From Paenibacillus catalpae (GTDB lineage: Bacteria > Bacillota > Bacilli > Paenibacillales > Paenibacillaceae), in the NCBI RefSeq assembly GCF_900112695.1, contig NZ_FOMT01000006.1, positions 370,692 through 434,691 of the forward strand: a stretch of 64,000 nt of DNA, in the 5' to 3' direction. Below are positions 1 to 8,416 of the stretch, in pieces. A program made the position numbers and the translations under genes. The notes beneath the pieces are model-generated. The model worked only from the letters and a program-made list of their open reading frames with translations. It was not told the DNA's origin and searched no databases. The stretch's first letter is position 1, and every line of letters starts with the position of its first letter.

Positions 1-60
1 CAGTATGAGCATACGATTGCGATTACGGCGAATGGTCCGATTATTCTGACCGAGCAATAA
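1..60 (+). CDS. map: Type I methionine aminopeptidase, C-terminal end (partial)
   Basis: Only the last 19 codons are inside the window, ending at TAA 58-60. The peptide contains YEHTIAIT and GPIILTEQ, which resembles the C-terminal strand of type I methionyl aminopeptidases (usually EHT[IV]xVTxxGxxILT). That enzyme removes the initiator methionine in the cytosol and uses two divalent metals; the metal-binding residues lie outside the window. A terminator follows at 107-127, so this gene is separate from the nucleotidase downstream. The identification rests on a short tail only. Confidence 0.7.
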   Translation, partial: QYEHTIAITANGPIILTEQ

Positions 61-106
61 ACAGCTTCGAATAAGGGATTTCGCCCAAGGCGGCTCACGC
101 GCTGCC

Positions 107-127
107 AGGGACGAGGTCCCTTTTTTT
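107..127 (+). terminator. Rho-independent terminator of the map-like gene
   Basis: Perfect 6-bp stem AGGGAC/GTCCCT with a GAG loop, followed by a run of seven T. It ends the partial gene at the left edge. Confidence 0.8.
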
Positions 128-222
128 ATACATAGAAGAGCGCTTTGTTTTACATCTGTTCACTCCCTCTCTGAACGAAAGAAAACCTTACATAATTAGT
201 AATAAAATTACAAAATAATTGC

Positions 223-251
223 GTGACAATTCAGAATTATTCCCCTAAAAT
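223..251 (+). promoter_or_regulatory. Candidate sigma-A promoter for the nucleotidase gene
   Basis: GTGACA (223-228) and TAAAAT (246-251) are separated by 17 bp in an AT-rich stretch about 90 bp before the start codon. The -35 differs from TTGACA at one position. Apart from this promoter nothing else is recognised in 128-339. Confidence 0.45.
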
Positions 252-339
252 GAGGAAAATGATGCCGCCATCATCCTTCATAACATCGCTGCGTCAGGTG
301 AGTATCAACAAATAGGGATAGAGAGAGGGAGGATTTCGT

Positions 340-2568
340 TTGGTGAAGTCGAGGAAAACAACATGGAGACGAGCTCTCGCAACTGCAGCAGCAGCGGGAT
401 TAACCGTGATGCCCTTTTCCGCAATAGGTTCTGCAGCAGGCAGCGGGACTACGGTTGAGCTGCGGATTTTGGAGACGACCGACCTGCACGTGAACATCGT
501 GAACTATGATTATTTTGCGGACAAGCCTACGGATGAGTATGGTTTCGCCAAGACGGCAACGCTGATCAGGCAGGCCAGGGATGAAGCGGCGAACAGCCTT
601 TTGTTCGATAACGGTGACCTGATTCAAGGAAATCCGCTGGGCGACTATGTGGCAACGGTGGATCCGCTGCAGCAGGGGGAGACGCATCCCGTCTATAAGG
701 CGCTTAATCTGCTTGATTACGATGCGGGCAATATCGGCAACCATGAGTTTAATTACGGACTCGATTTCCTGAAGACCTCGCTTGGAGGGGCAGACTTCCC
801 GTATGTGAATGCGAATGTTTATATCGATGACGGCGATAAGGATGAGACGAACGACAAGAACTATTTTACCCCTTATCTTATACTCGACAAGGAAGTAAAG
901 GATAACACCGGCGCCGTTCATACGCTGAAGGTTGGCGTAATCGGTTTTGTGCCGCCGCAGATTCTGCAGTGGGATAAGGCCAAGCTGGAGGGCAAGGTCA
1001 TTACGAAGGATATCGTGAAGACGGCAGAGAAATTCGTGCCGGAGATGAAAGCGAAGGGTGCCGATATTATCGTGGCCATTCCGCATTCCGGCTTTGAAGA
1101 TATTCCGCAGACGGATCTGATGGAGAATTCGGTACTTTATCTGAGCAAGGTGAAGGATATTAACGCGATTCTGTTCGGCCATGCGCATAAGGTATTCCCG
1201 GACAAGTCGTTTGAAGGCAAGTCGGGCGTTGATCTGACGAAAGGAACGATCAACGGGGTGCCTGCGGTAGAGCCGGGCTTCTGGGGCAATAATCTCGGTA
1301 TTATTGATCTGACACTGCAGCTGGAAGGCGGCAAATGGACCGTGGCGGATTCGAAGACGTCGGTGAAGCCGATCTTCGATGCCGTAAACAAGAAACCGCT
1401 CGTGGATGCGGATCAGGAAGTGCTGGACGCGGTAGCGGAAGATCATCAGCACACGCTTGATTATGTGCGCGGCCCTGTAGGGACAACAACAGCGCCAATC
1501 AACAGCTACTTCGCTCTGGTGCAGGATGATCCGTCCATTCAAATTGTGACGAATGCGCAGAAATGGTATGTGGAGAAGCAGCTTCAAGGCACCGATTATG
1601 AAGGAATACCGGTGCTTTCGGCAGGTGCGCCGTTCAAGGCGGGCGGACGCCAGGGGCCGGCTTATTACACCAATATTTCAAAGGGCAGCATCGCCATTAA
1701 GAACGTAGCCGACCTTTACCTGTACTCGAATACAGTAAATGCCGTGCTCGTAACGGGCGCGGAGCTGAAGGAATGGCTGGAATGGTCGGCTGGGCAGTTC
1801 AACACCATTAACCCGGCATCTGCGGATAAGCAGGAACTGATCAACTATGACTTCCCGACCTATAATTTCGACGTTATTGATGGGGTCACTTACCAGATCG
1901 ATGTGTCCAAGCCGGCGAAGTATACCGCAACCGGTACCGTAGCGAGCGCGGACTCCAGCCGGATTGTGAACCTGAAATACAATGGAAAGCCGATTGACCC
2001 GGCGAAAAAGTTCGTCGTTGCGTCAAACAACTACCGTGCTTCGTCGAGCAAATTCGCGAATCCGGACGGCAAGCGGATCATTCTGGCTTCACCGGATGAG
2101 AACCGCCAGGTCATTATCGACTACATCCGTTCGTTCAAGACGATTAACCCGTCAGCAGACGGCAACTGGTCGCTTGCTCCAATCAATGACAAAGTGAATG
2201 TTTCCTTCAAGACATCGCCTGACGCAAAAGCTGCAGCGAATTCGATCAAATCGCTTTCCTACGTAGGAGCAACCGAAGACGGTTATGCGGAATTCAAGCT
2301 GAGCTTTGCAACGCCGGAAATGACGGTTCCTGAACCGCCGGCGAAGCCCGATCCGAAGCCGCCTGTGAAGCCGGAACCACCTGCAAAACCTGATCCAAAG
2401 CCGGAGGCTCCAGCCGATATGGTCTACATCGTAAAGAAGGGCGATACGTTATGGGCTATTGCCAATAAATACGACACGACCTGGCAGAAGCTTGCCAAAT
2501 ACAATAAGCTGAAAAATCCGAATCGGATTTACGTCGGTCAAAAGATCCTTATCCCGGCAAATAAGTAA
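340..2568 (+). CDS. Secreted 5'-nucleotidase / 2',3'-cyclic nucleotide phosphodiesterase with LysM anchor
   Basis: Predicted exported metallophosphoesterase of the CpdB/YfkN/UshA type, which hydrolyses cyclic nucleotides and nucleoside monophosphates outside the membrane for phosphate and nucleoside salvage. Visible features: a signal peptide (about residues 1-34: basic start, Ala-rich core, GSAAG); metal-site motifs TTDLHVNI, NGDLIQGNPLGDY, GNHEFNYG, IPHSGFE and GHAHKVFP (residues 45-285); a 5'-nucleotidase C-terminal domain (about 380-660); a Pro/Lys/Glu linker (about 664-692); and one LysM domain (about 693-742) that should bind peptidoglycan. The start is TTG at 340, 7 nt after GAGGGAGG; GTG at 343 is equally possible. 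The gene is a single unit closed by the terminator at 2639. The family assignment is firm; substrate preference is not visible. Confidence 0.92.
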   Translation: MVKSRKTTWRRALATAAAAGLTVMPFSAIGSAAGSGTTVELRILETTDLHVNIVNYDYFADKPTDEYGFAKTATLIRQARDEAANSLLFDNGDLIQGNPLGDYVATVDPLQQGETHPVYKALNLLDYDAGNIGNHEFNYGLDFLKTSLGGADFPYVNANVYIDDGDKDETNDKNYFTPYLILDKEVKDNTGAVHTLKVGVIGFVPPQILQWDKAKLEGKVITKDIVKTAEKFVPEMKAKGADIIVAIPHSGFEDIPQTDLMENSVLYLSKVKDINAILFGHAHKVFPDKSFEGKSGVDLTKGTINGVPAVEPGFWGNNLGIIDLTLQLEGGKWTVADSKTSVKPIFDAVNKKPLVDADQEVLDAVAEDHQHTLDYVRGPVGTTTAPINSYFALVQDDPSIQIVTNAQKWYVEKQLQGTDYEGIPVLSAGAPFKAGGRQGPAYYTNISKGSIAIKNVADLYLYSNTVNAVLVTGAELKEWLEWSAGQFNTINPASADKQELINYDFPTYNFDVIDGVTYQIDVSKPAKYTATGTVASADSSRIVNLKYNGKPIDPAKKFVVASNNYRASSSKFANPDGKRIILASPDENRQVIIDYIRSFKTINPSADGNWSLAPINDKVNVSFKTSPDAKAAANSIKSLSYVGATEDGYAEFKLSFATPEMTVPEPPAKPDPKPPVKPEPPAKPDPKPEAPADMVYIVKKGDTLWAIANKYDTTWQKLAKYNKLKNPNRIYVGQKILIPANK

Positions 2569-2638
2569 GACTGCGCGGTAAATAAAAGGAGATTTTCGTA
2601 GATATGAAGCGGTAGCTTCAGATGGGATAAGCAGAAAA

Positions 2639-2662
2639 AACAGCCCTCGGGCTGTTTTTTTG
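2639..2662 (+). terminator. Rho-independent terminator between nucleotidase and TetM-like gene
   Basis: AACAGCCC and GGGCTGTT form an 8-bp stem with a very short loop, followed by T residues. It terminates the nucleotidase transcript. A three-codon ATG ORF lies at 2604-2615, so an attenuator role for the next gene cannot be excluded, but there is no further support. Confidence 0.8.
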
Positions 2663-2746
2663 TTGCTGATTTGGCCCGGCAGGTTTACGCTAGGCTTAAG
2701 AACAACAAGTGCCGCTGGCTGCGGCAGGAATGGGAGAACCAAAGCG

Positions 2747-4717
2747 ATGACGGGCAGGGACAACGCCAGACGGCGTAATGTAGGTATCTTTGCGCATGTT
2801 GATGCGGGGAAAACAACAACAACGGAGCACATGCTGTTCGTCAGCGGTCGAACACGATCACTTGGCAGCGTGGATGCGGGAACAACATTAACAGACTGGC
2901 TTGATGTGGAGAAAGAGCGGGGTATTTCCGTACGTGCGGCAACGACCTCCTTTGTATGGAAAAATACGAATATTAACCTTGTTGATACGCCGGGGCATGT
3001 CGATTTCTTATCCGAGGTTGAGCGTTCGCTTCGGGTGATGGATGGCGCCGTACTGATTCTATCAGCCGTTGAAGGGGTGCAGGCACAGACGGAGATGATC
3101 TGGAGTGCGCTGCGCAAGCTCCGGATTCCAACGATTATTTATATTAATAAAATGGACCGGATTGGCGCTGACCGGGAAGCGGTTCTGCGCGATATTCGCA
3201 GCTACCTGTCGCCGGATATATTGGAGGTGCAGCATCCGCTTGGGAGCGAGCAGCAGTTCATGGGCGCTGTGGATTTATGGGGGCCTGATGCGGATGAGGA
3301 GTCGTTCACTGCTTTAGTGGAAGCGATTGCGGAGCGTGAGGAAGAGCTGCTTCAGCGCTATATAAGCGGGGAAGCGGAGGATTGGAAGAGCCATGCGGCC
3401 GGGATGACGAAGCGGGCGGAGCTTTTTCCTGTTGTTTATGGCGCCTCCGGCAAGGGAATTGGGGTAACCGAATTGATGGATGCCGTCATTGATTATCTGC
3501 CTGAGCCTGGTGGGGACCGGGATGCACCTCTGTCAGGCATTGTGTTCAAGATTGAGCGTGACAAGACGATGGGGCGTATGGCGTTCGTCCGGCTCTACGA
3601 AGGGACGATGCGCAACCGCGATGTAATCCGTAACTATACGCAAAATATCGATGAAAAGGTGACGCAGATCCGCAAGGTGGAAGGCAGCCGTTCGGAGGAT
3701 CTTGGCATGCTGGAAGCCGGCGACATTGCGGCTGTATGCGGCATTTCGCATGTGCGGATCGGAGATATTATCGGTGTTCCCGATGCCGTGCCGGAGGAAG
3801 TGCGGCTTGCCGTGCCGCTGCTTACGGTGCAGGCTCATTGGGCGGATCAGCAGCAATATCCGGCGATGGTACAAGCTCTGCAGGAGCTGTCGGATGAAGA
3901 TCCGCTGCTAGATGTACAGTGGCTGCAGGAGGAGCGGGAGCTGCATGTGAAGGTAATGGGGCCCATCCAGTTGGAGATTCTCGCCAGCGTACTGGAGAAC
4001 CGGTACGGGCTGCAGGTGAAATTCGGTCAGCCTTCTGTTATCTATAAGGAGACGCCAAGCCAGCCGGGCGAGGGCTATATCGCGTATCTGATGCCGAAAC
4101 CATGCTGGGCGATTCTGCGGTTCCGTATTGAGCCAGGCGAGAAGGGCAGCGGTCTGCGCTATGAGGCCTTCGTTCGCTCGGAGGATTTGCTGCCGCAATA
4201 TCAGAACGAAGTGGCAAGACGCGTACCGGAGGCGCTGCAGCAGGGGCTGAAGGGCTGGGAGGTTGTTGACCTCAAGGTCACGCTGATCGAGGGCCAGCAT
4301 CATGTGTGGCATACGCATCCTTTGGACTTTGCCGTAGCAACGCCAATGGGGATCATGAACGGCCTTGCTTCGGTTGGCACGAATCTGCTGGAGCCCGTGC
4401 TGCAATTCCGTATCGTGGTACCGGAGGAAAACGGCGGCCGCGTCATGAACGATCTGATTCTTATGCGCGGAACATTCGAGGCGCCAACGCTGCATGGCGA
4501 CCGGCTTGTCATCGAAGGGCGAGTGCCCGCGGCCACCTCGCTCGAGTATCCGATGGAGCTGAACTCGCTGACGAAGGGACGGGGGACGATCGCGACCTTC
4601 TTCTCCGGTTATGAGGAATGCCCGCCGGATGTGACAGCGGAACGGACGCGCCGCGGCGTGAATCCGCTTGACCAGTCGAAATATATACTAAGCGTACGCA
4701 AGGCGCTGCAAGGATGA
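2747..4717 (+). CDS. TetM/TetO-family ribosomal protection-like translation GTPase
   Basis: A 656-residue GTPase built like EF-G and Tet(M) (about 640 aa). Motifs: G1 AHVDAGKTT (residues ~16-24), G3 DTPGHVDF, G4 NKMD, then domain II (DKTMGRMAFVRLYEG), domain III and an EF-G-like domain IV (about 440-600, including GEGYIAYLMPKPCWAI). Tet(M)-type proteins bind the ribosomal A-site region and displace tetracycline. Chromosomal members of unproven activity are common in soil Bacillota, so resistance is an inference. The ATG at 2747 is preferred because GGGAGA precedes it and the G1 motif follows at the usual distance; a longer in-frame extension to 2660 lacks a ribosome binding site. The stop codon abuts the convergent yeiH-like gene with no visible terminator between them. 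Confidence 0.85.
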   Translation: MTGRDNARRRNVGIFAHVDAGKTTTTEHMLFVSGRTRSLGSVDAGTTLTDWLDVEKERGISVRAATTSFVWKNTNINLVDTPGHVDFLSEVERSLRVMDGAVLILSAVEGVQAQTEMIWSALRKLRIPTIIYINKMDRIGADREAVLRDIRSYLSPDILEVQHPLGSEQQFMGAVDLWGPDADEESFTALVEAIAEREEELLQRYISGEAEDWKSHAAGMTKRAELFPVVYGASGKGIGVTELMDAVIDYLPEPGGDRDAPLSGIVFKIERDKTMGRMAFVRLYEGTMRNRDVIRNYTQNIDEKVTQIRKVEGSRSEDLGMLEAGDIAAVCGISHVRIGDIIGVPDAVPEEVRLAVPLLTVQAHWADQQQYPAMVQALQELSDEDPLLDVQWLQEERELHVKVMGPIQLEILASVLENRYGLQVKFGQPSVIYKETPSQPGEGYIAYLMPKPCWAILRFRIEPGEKGSGLRYEAFVRSEDLLPQYQNEVARRVPEALQQGLKGWEVVDLKVTLIEGQHHVWHTHPLDFAVATPMGIMNGLASVGTNLLEPVLQFRIVVPEENGGRVMNDLILMRGTFEAPTLHGDRLVIEGRVPAATSLEYPMELNSLTKGRGTIATFFSGYEECPPDVTAERTRRGVNPLDQSKYILSVRKALQG

Positions 4718-5758
4718 TTAGTAGACGAACCGAATAAGAAGCAGCGTGACGGCCGACAGCAGTACGGTTGTGGCTGCCATGGCGGCAAGCGGCCTTAATG
4801 CCTTGGCACGCAAGGCACGGAGATCTACGTTTAGCCCAAGACCAACCATAGCCATTGCCAGCAGAAAGGGTGGAGCCTGCTGCAGGAAGGTCATCAAATG
4901 GGCCGGGATTTCGAATGCGGTGCCGGGAGTGAGGCTGCCAAGCACGCTCATCAGGACAAAACCGATAAGAAACCAGGGGAAAGCAACGGTTGTACCCGGT
5001 GTTAAGGTGCCTTTGCGCTTCATCATGAACACGAGGATAAAGCTGACGGGTACTAGGAGCAGTACGCGGCTCAGCTTTGCAAGCAGGCCGGCTTCAACAG
5101 CTTCCTGACCGGCGGCGCTTGCCGCGAGCGGCACATGGGCGATTTCATGCAGGGTAAGTCCGCTCCAGATGCCGTATTGAGTGTCTGTCAAGGGAAGCAC
5201 GGGCAGCAGAACCGTATAGCCGATAGCGGCAATCGTACCAATTAGCGCAATGAGTCCGGCTCCGGCGGCGGTATCTTCATCTCTTGATTTCAAGATGGGC
5301 GATACGGCTGCAATTGCAGCCGCTCCGCAAATGCTGGTGCCAATGCCAAGCAGGAGCGATAGTGGAGTATCGGCTCTCAGCTTGCGAGCGATAAGCAGCG
5401 TACAGAAAGTGGCGAAGGCCGCCGTAACCGCCCCTTGCAGCAGAAGCGCCGGTCCTTGATGGAGCAGGGTGCCAATGTTGAGCCGAAGTCCGCATAAAAT
5501 AATAGCCAGCCGAAGCAAATACTTTGAGGCAAATGGAATACCTGCACGAAGCCTCTCCGGATAACCGAAAAATTGACGGGCGATGATCGTTCCGGTCAGA
5601 GCCAGAGCCATTTGACCAATATGATCAAGAACCGGCAGCCGGGCAAGATAATAGGCAGCGACAGCAACGGCAGCTGTCAGCGCAAGGCTATATATCCACT
5701 CCAGCATTGGAATACGGCGTTTATGTTTAGAAGTAAAAGCATGGACCAGTGTACTCAT
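4718..5758 (-). CDS. YeiH-family putative sulfate exporter
   Basis: A 346-residue polytopic membrane protein with about 10 hydrophobic segments. It carries the conserved YeiH/UPF0324 core, including GIGTSICGAAAIAA and GLIALIGTIAAIGYT, and a C-terminal MAMVGLGLNVDLRAL. The family is annotated as a putative sulfate exporter; the substrate is not proven from sequence. The start is ATG at 5758, with GAGGTGAT 5-12 nt upstream; the longer upstream frame lacks such a site. It is divergent from a LysR gene (start 5876), the usual arrangement for a LysR regulator and its target, with a shared inverted repeat at 5811-5850. Confidence 0.85.
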   Translation of the reverse strand: MSTLVHAFTSKHKRRIPMLEWIYSLALTAAVAVAAYYLARLPVLDHIGQMALALTGTIIARQFFGYPERLRAGIPFASKYLLRLAIILCGLRLNIGTLLHQGPALLLQGAVTAAFATFCTLLIARKLRADTPLSLLLGIGTSICGAAAIAAVSPILKSRDEDTAAGAGLIALIGTIAAIGYTVLLPVLPLTDTQYGIWSGLTLHEIAHVPLAASAAGQEAVEAGLLAKLSRVLLLVPVSFILVFMMKRKGTLTPGTTVAFPWFLIGFVLMSVLGSLTPGTAFEIPAHLMTFLQQAPPFLLAMAMVGLGLNVDLRALRAKALRPLAAMAATTVLLSAVTLLLIRFVY

Positions 5759-5810
5759 CCGTATCACCTCAAAGTTGTTGGTGGTTGATGGCTCAAGCAT
5801 ACCTGAAGCC

Positions 5811-5850
5811 TTATGATAAGGAAAATAAATAGTTATAATAGTTATCATAA
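5811..5850. promoter_or_regulatory. Candidate LysR operator between yeiH-like and lysR genes
   Basis: TTATGATAA (5811-5819) and TTATCATAA (5842-5850) are exact reverse complements separated by 22 bp in the AT-rich divergent intergenic region. LysR proteins typically bind such separated dyads and control both their own gene and the divergent one. Confidence 0.5.
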
Positions 5851-5875
5851 TTAAATTCTTATGATTGGAGTGCAG

Positions 5876-6778
5876 ATGGCCATGGATCAATCGTTAATTG
5901 TCTTTATGACGGTTGCAGAGAAGCAAAATTTCACGCGTGCCGCCGAGGCGCTCCATATGACCCAACCGGCGGTCAGCCAGCATATTCAAGCACTGGAGAG
6001 CAGCATTGGCACCAAGCTGCTCGACCGAAGTAATAAACATGTCCGGTTAAATAAAGCGGGGGAGATCGTATACAGGCATGGCAAGGAGATGGAGGGGCTG
6101 TATACCCGCATGCAACGGCTTGTAGATGATCTGATGTTTACTGCAAGCGGGTCGCTTTCCATTGGGGCCAGTTATACCTTCGGCGAGTACGTGCTGCCGC
6201 ATGCGATAGCGTATTTGCAGACTCATTATCCGCTCATAAGACCAACGATAACGATTGGCAACACGAAAGACATAAGCGCACTTGTAGCCGGCGGTCAGCT
6301 TGATATTGGTATCGTCGAAGGCGAGCTGGGGCTTGAGAAGCTGCATGCCGAGTCATTGGCCAAGGACCAGATGTATGTTGTAACGTCGTCGCTGCATCCG
6401 ATTGGCACAGCGGATGATATAGATGCTGCAAGGTTGCAGCAGGAGACCTGGATCGTAAGGGAGGAGGGCTCGGGAACACGGGAAGTAACGGAGCGGATGT
6501 TTCTGGAGCAGGGGCTGAATCCGGAGAACCGCATGGTGTTTGGAAGCACGCAGATTATTAAGGAATCTGTCGAGGCAGGCCTTGGCGTCTCGCTATTATC
6601 CCATTGGGCGGTTCGCAAGGAAATTGCGCTCGGGACCATTAGCAAGCTGACAGTTGGCGGCAGACCGGTGGAACGTGATTTCTCGCTGCTTACCCAGCTT
6701 CATCAGCAGCATACGAAGGCAGCCGAGCTGTTTATTGCTATTTTGCGGGAGCAGAAGGGCTGGCCGGAGCAGGCATGA
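5876..6778 (+). CDS. LysR-family regulator divergent to the YeiH exporter
   Basis: A 300-residue LysR-type regulator. The N-terminal winged helix-turn-helix (residues ~5-62) includes FTRAAEALHMTQPAVSQHI, and the effector domain (about 92-295) follows with GTREVTE and a final GVSLLSHWAVRKE region. By position it probably regulates the divergent YeiH-type exporter, as CysL/YeiE-type regulators of sulfur genes do; this is inferred. Start choice: ATG at 5876 lies 6 nt after GGAG, better than ATG 5861 (no SD) or ATG 5882 (12 nt away). Confidence 0.85.
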   Translation: MAMDQSLIVFMTVAEKQNFTRAAEALHMTQPAVSQHIQALESSIGTKLLDRSNKHVRLNKAGEIVYRHGKEMEGLYTRMQRLVDDLMFTASGSLSIGASYTFGEYVLPHAIAYLQTHYPLIRPTITIGNTKDISALVAGGQLDIGIVEGELGLEKLHAESLAKDQMYVVTSSLHPIGTADDIDAARLQQETWIVREEGSGTREVTERMFLEQGLNPENRMVFGSTQIIKESVEAGLGVSLLSHWAVRKEIALGTISKLTVGGRPVERDFSLLTQLHQQHTKAAELFIAILREQKGWPEQA

Positions 6779-6812
6779 AAAAATTCTCCTAGCCATTAGA
6801 TGGCTAGGAGAA
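6778..6812 (-). terminator. Terminator of the oxidoreductase/DsbA transcript (minus strand)
   Basis: A perfect inverted repeat, TTCTCCTAGCCAT / ATGGCTAGGAGAA, around a TAG loop. On the minus strand it is followed by a run of T (AAAAAA at 6778-6783 on the plus strand). It also closes the convergent lysR gene. Confidence 0.75.
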
Positions 6813-6832
6813 CAACCTGCGGCACACGGATA

Positions 6833-7045
6833 TTAACTCTCCGAGCCAGCCTTTTGCGCAGCCAACTTCCGGCGATACTCCAGAGCCGGAAGACCGCCCC
6901 AACCCCAGTTATCGGTATCGACTTCTTCAATAACGACAAAGGTCGATTCGAGCGGCTTATTCAGTACGTGAAGCAGCAATTCGCTGACGCCCTTAATAAG
7001 GGCAGCTTTCTCTTCCGCGGTGACTGAATCTCTCTCAGGAGATCG
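6833..7045 (-). pseudogene. 4-oxalocrotonate tautomerase-family remnant lacking its N-terminus
   Basis: An open minus-strand frame of 70 codons encodes a clear tautomerase-family body: TAEEKAALIKGVSELL, then TFVVIEEVDTDNWGWGG and a YRRK tail. The frame has no ATG, GTG or TTG before the conserved helix. It is blocked by an in-frame stop at 7046-7048, directly against the dsbA stop codon. The segment that should carry the catalytic N-terminal proline is therefore absent. Members use Pro1 as general base, so this copy should be inactive. It is probably a deletion scar in the dsbA transcript; a frameshift or assembly error is the alternative. Confidence 0.7.
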
Positions 7046-7052
7046 TTAATGC

Positions 7053-7685
7053 TTAATCCTGCATAAATGCATGGATCAAATCTGCAGGCGATTGCAGGCC
7101 GGATAGGGCGAACTTCCCGTTTATCATATAAAAAGGAACGCCTCGGATGCCAAGCTGCTGAGCGTCACGCTGTCCTTCTTCCACCTTCTCAAGACCTTCT
7201 CCTTTAAGAAGACGGGCTTTAAGCGCCACGGGATCATTCGTGATCCCGCTCGCCAGCGCGATTTCCGCAAGCTGGTCCACATCGCCGAGATTTACTCCTT
7301 GTTCAAAATAAGCGTTGTACAAATTCTCAATCAAATTCGATTGCAGGTGTTCCGGCGTTATCGCTATCAACTGATGCGACAACACCGTGTTTGGCGTATA
7401 TTTCACCAGATCCATATTGTAAATCAGGCCGAAATGAGCTCCCGTTTCGTTATACTGCTTCATTCTTGCTTCAAACTGAGCTTCTCCGCCCAAGCGGCCG
7501 ATCATGACCTTCCGGTAGTCCTCGCCTTCCTTGCGAATGCCGGGGTTCAACTGGTACGCATGGTAGCTAACCGTAGCGCTTGTGCCTTCCGGAAGCTCCT
7601 TCAGCGCAGTTCTCAGGCTAGCATCCCCCATCCGGCACCAGGGACATACCGTATCCATATAAACGTCGATTGTTATGTTTTTCAT
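7053..7685 (-). CDS. DsbA/FrnE-family thiol oxidoreductase
   Basis: A 210-residue cytosolic DsbA-like (FrnE/YwbO type) protein. It has a thioredoxin-fold start, the active site CPWC at residues 14-17, an inserted helical domain (about 60-165) and a cis-proline loop GVPF near residue 183. There is no signal peptide, so it acts inside the cell. Its ATG overlaps the stop codon of the upstream oxidoreductase gene by one base (TAATG), indicating translational coupling. The pair lies behind a TetR-type operator at 8369, so an electrophile or thiol-stress role is likely but inferred. Confidence 0.88.
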   Translation of the reverse strand: MKNITIDVYMDTVCPWCRMGDASLRTALKELPEGTSATVSYHAYQLNPGIRKEGEDYRKVMIGRLGGEAQFEARMKQYNETGAHFGLIYNMDLVKYTPNTVLSHQLIAITPEHLQSNLIENLYNAYFEQGVNLGDVDQLAEIALASGITNDPVALKARLLKGEGLEKVEEGQRDAQQLGIRGVPFYMINGKFALSGLQSPADLIHAFMQD

Positions 7686-8224
7686 TAGACCATCATCACC
7701 GGTCTAACCGTCTTAAGGTGCTCGACGTAGGCTTTGCTGCTTTGCGCCAGACGCTCAGGCGTTACATCGGATGTGTCGTTCACCGCGAAGTGCGGCAGGT
7801 AAACCGCGCTGATGAAACGCGCACTCGCTTGAAGCGGCGCCAAAATTTGCTCCAGCGTAAAGCCGTTGGAACCGGTTGGCTGATACGATTCCGCTGTGCC
7901 GTAAGTCGAAATCGCGGCACCGATTTCTTTGCCTTTTGTTGCGGTAGCTTCAGGACCGTAAGCCCAATTGTACTGCAATACGGAATCGAGCCATTTTTTG
8001 AGAAGCGGCGGCGTGCTGTACCAGTAGAGCGGGAATTGGAAGATAATGCGGTCATGCGCTTCAACCAGCTTTTGTTCACGCTGAACGTCGATGTTCTCGT
8101 TCGGATATTCCTTGTAAATTTCGTGGATCGTGATGTCTCCTTGTTTCTTCAGCTCTTCGACCCATGCTTTGTTCCAGTTGGATGTTTCCAGGTTAGGATG
8201 TGCTACGATTATGAGTGTTTTCAT
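7685..8224 (-). CDS. NAD(P)H-dependent flavodoxin-fold oxidoreductase (YwrO/MdaB type)
   Basis: A 179-residue flavodoxin-like quinone reductase: MKTLIIVAHP phosphate-loop start, FQFPLYWYSTPPLLKKW, and the FMN/NAD region ISTYGT. The family carries out two-electron reduction of quinones and related electrophiles with FMN and NAD(P)H. The start is ATG 8224 behind GGAGAG; the 15-codon upstream extension lacks a site. It is the first gene of a two-gene operon with the DsbA-like gene. A TetR-type operator lies about 145 bp upstream and the TetR gene is adjacent, matching the common TetR / quinone-reductase detoxification layout. Confidence 0.85.
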   Translation of the reverse strand: MKTLIIVAHPNLETSNWNKAWVEELKKQGDITIHEIYKEYPNENIDVQREQKLVEAHDRIIFQFPLYWYSTPPLLKKWLDSVLQYNWAYGPEATATKGKEIGAAISTYGTAESYQPTGSNGFTLEQILAPLQASARFISAVYLPHFAVNDTSDVTPERLAQSSKAYVEHLKTVRPVMMV

Positions 8225-8368
8225 TTGATTCTCTCTCCATTCCTCTGTTGGTTTAATTGTTGTTGGCAAATGCTGCGTTATGCATGAAAATGCATTTCTG
8301 TAATAGCCTCCATCTGGTTTGGGCTTGAACCCTCATCCCATATAACGTCCCCTCGCCAATCATTATCT

Positions 8369-8386
8369 ATCTACTAAAAGGTAGAT
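8369..8386. promoter_or_regulatory. Candidate TetR operator of the oxidoreductase operon
   Basis: Palindrome ATCTACTAAAAGGTAGAT with 6-bp arms. The 14-bp core CTACTAAAAGGTAG recurs with one change, in reverse orientation, at 8996-9009 in front of the TetR gene. A GATAAT, a possible -10 on the minus strand, lies next to it. Confidence 0.65.
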
Positions 8387-8416
8387 TTAGCAGAGAAAAA
8401 TATCCGCTTTGACTGC

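Noticed and set aside
400..1587. 395-codon minus-strand frame inside the nucleotidase gene
   Set aside because: Antisense shadow with Arg/His/Ile-rich composition, no domain and no ribosome binding site.
2604..2615. Three-codon ATG-AAG-CGG-TAG frame after AAAGGAG, before the terminator preceding the TetM-like gene
   Set aside because: SD spacing is long, no antiterminator pairing was found, and the terminator is explained by the upstream gene.
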